Shown one piece after another: positions 47,069 to 47,488 of a stretch of 47,488 bases of DNA. Source of the DNA: Lichtheimia corymbifera B2541 (Eukaryota > Mucoromycota > Mucoromycetes > Mucorales > Lichtheimiaceae); contig JNEU01000446.1 of the NCBI GenBank assembly GCA_000697475.1, forward strand, positions 1-47,488, given 5' to 3'. A program made the translations under genes and the position numbers. The notes beneath the pieces were generated by a model. It was not told where the DNA came from and did no database searches. It saw only the letters and a program-made list of their open reading frames with translations. Every line of letters begins with the position of its first letter. Position 1 is the stretch's first letter.

Positions 47069-47447
47069 GGATGGATATATACATAAACCTTGCACAGCCA
47101 ATGCATTATGATACCCCAGATAGACACCCCCCTATCATACACCACATTTCATAGATCATATTCAAGATGGAGGGTGTCTATTATAAAGATGATGAATTGA
47201 ATGCTGCCTTTTGTCTTTACATATTTGGACTGTTGTGTGTCATGGTCCGTTGAAAAAAGAAGGGTATTTTTATTGACAATGGGATGCTGGTGGTATCAAT
47301 TGACACCCTGATGTTACTCGTAACAAGCCAAAGTGGTTGAACAATAATGCATGATTGTCATATGTTGTGTGGTGTAAAGAATGTGGGAGGATCTATCAAG
47401 TCACATTCAAGCGCATTCAACAGGTTATGGATCCAAAGTCACCTTTG

Positions 47448-47481
<34 letters not shown>

Positions 47482-47488
47482 GGGGGGG
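47069..47488. other. 3' region ending in homopolymer runs
   Basis: About 380 nt without a gene, then a run of 32 T (47449-47480) followed directly by 8 G (47481-47488) at the very end of the window. The abrupt T-to-G homopolymer ending suggests a contig end or a sequencing artefact rather than native sequence. No telomeric TTAGGG repeats are present. Confidence 0.7.

Noticed and set aside
1..47488. CRISPR array, integron, bacterial operon or intact transposon
   Set aside because: No regular spacer repeats, no transposase or reverse-transcriptase motifs and no terminal inverted repeats were seen; gene structure is eukaryotic.

Overview
The window looks like a piece of nuclear genome from a filamentous fungus, most likely an early-diverging one (Mucoromycota, probably Mucorales). 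Genes are dense, sit on both strands, and are broken by many 45-80 nt GT-AG introns. The recognisable proteins are conserved fungal housekeeping factors, and two proteins (21.8-24.0 kb and a decayed one at 9.4-10.8 kb) resemble lineage-restricted families of that group. The lineage call is an inference from gene content and intron style; no rRNA or marker gene is present.

Layout. 1-3.4 kb: sparse, with a tRNA-like relic (minus), one hypothetical minus-strand gene and a tandem CCAAT-box repeat in its promoter. 3.4-5.5 kb: cytochrome P450 (+). 5.8-7.6 kb: SSZ1-type Hsp70 of the ribosome-associated complex (+). 7.9-9.0 kb: 3-mercaptopyruvate sulfurtransferase (-). 9.4-10.8 kb: frameshifted pseudogene (+). 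11.1-12.6 kb: SAM methyltransferase with a disordered N-terminus (-). 13.2-15.3 kb: RNF216-type RBR ubiquitin ligase (+), with a probable GC-AG intron. 15.6-16.2 kb: bZIP factor (+). 16.7-17.2 kb: Yippee-like zinc protein (+). 17.5-19.4 kb: intronless kelch/BTB protein (+). 19.5-20.3 kb: membrane-anchored thioredoxin-domain protein (-). 20.8-21.2 kb: Gly/Tyr-rich small protein (+). 21.8-24.0 kb: multi-exon gene of unknown function (+). 24.7-26.3 kb: proteasome lid subunit Rpn7 (-), divergent from a p47/Shp1 UBX cofactor of Cdc48 at 26.8-28.5 kb (+). 29.3-30.9 kb: TBC1D20/Gyp8-type Rab GAP (+), convergent with a Drs2-type P4-ATPase at 31.0-35.5 kb (-). 36.2-41.1 kb: Sin3 corepressor (-). 41.9-46.1 kb: two divergent F-box/leucine-rich proteins. 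46.7-47.1 kb: small basic protein (+). The window ends in a T run followed by a G run, which looks like a contig end.

How the genes fit together. There is no operon-like logic, but some neighbours share a theme: Rpn7 and p47/Shp1 (proteasome/Cdc48) share one divergent promoter, the Rab GAP and the flippase both act in early secretion/Golgi traffic, and several genes (RBR ligase, F-box proteins, BTB protein, Rpn7, UBX protein) belong to the ubiquitin system. No single novel system stands out. The least explained items are the unknown gene at 21.8-24.0 kb, the frameshifted pseudogene, and the paired promoter repeats.
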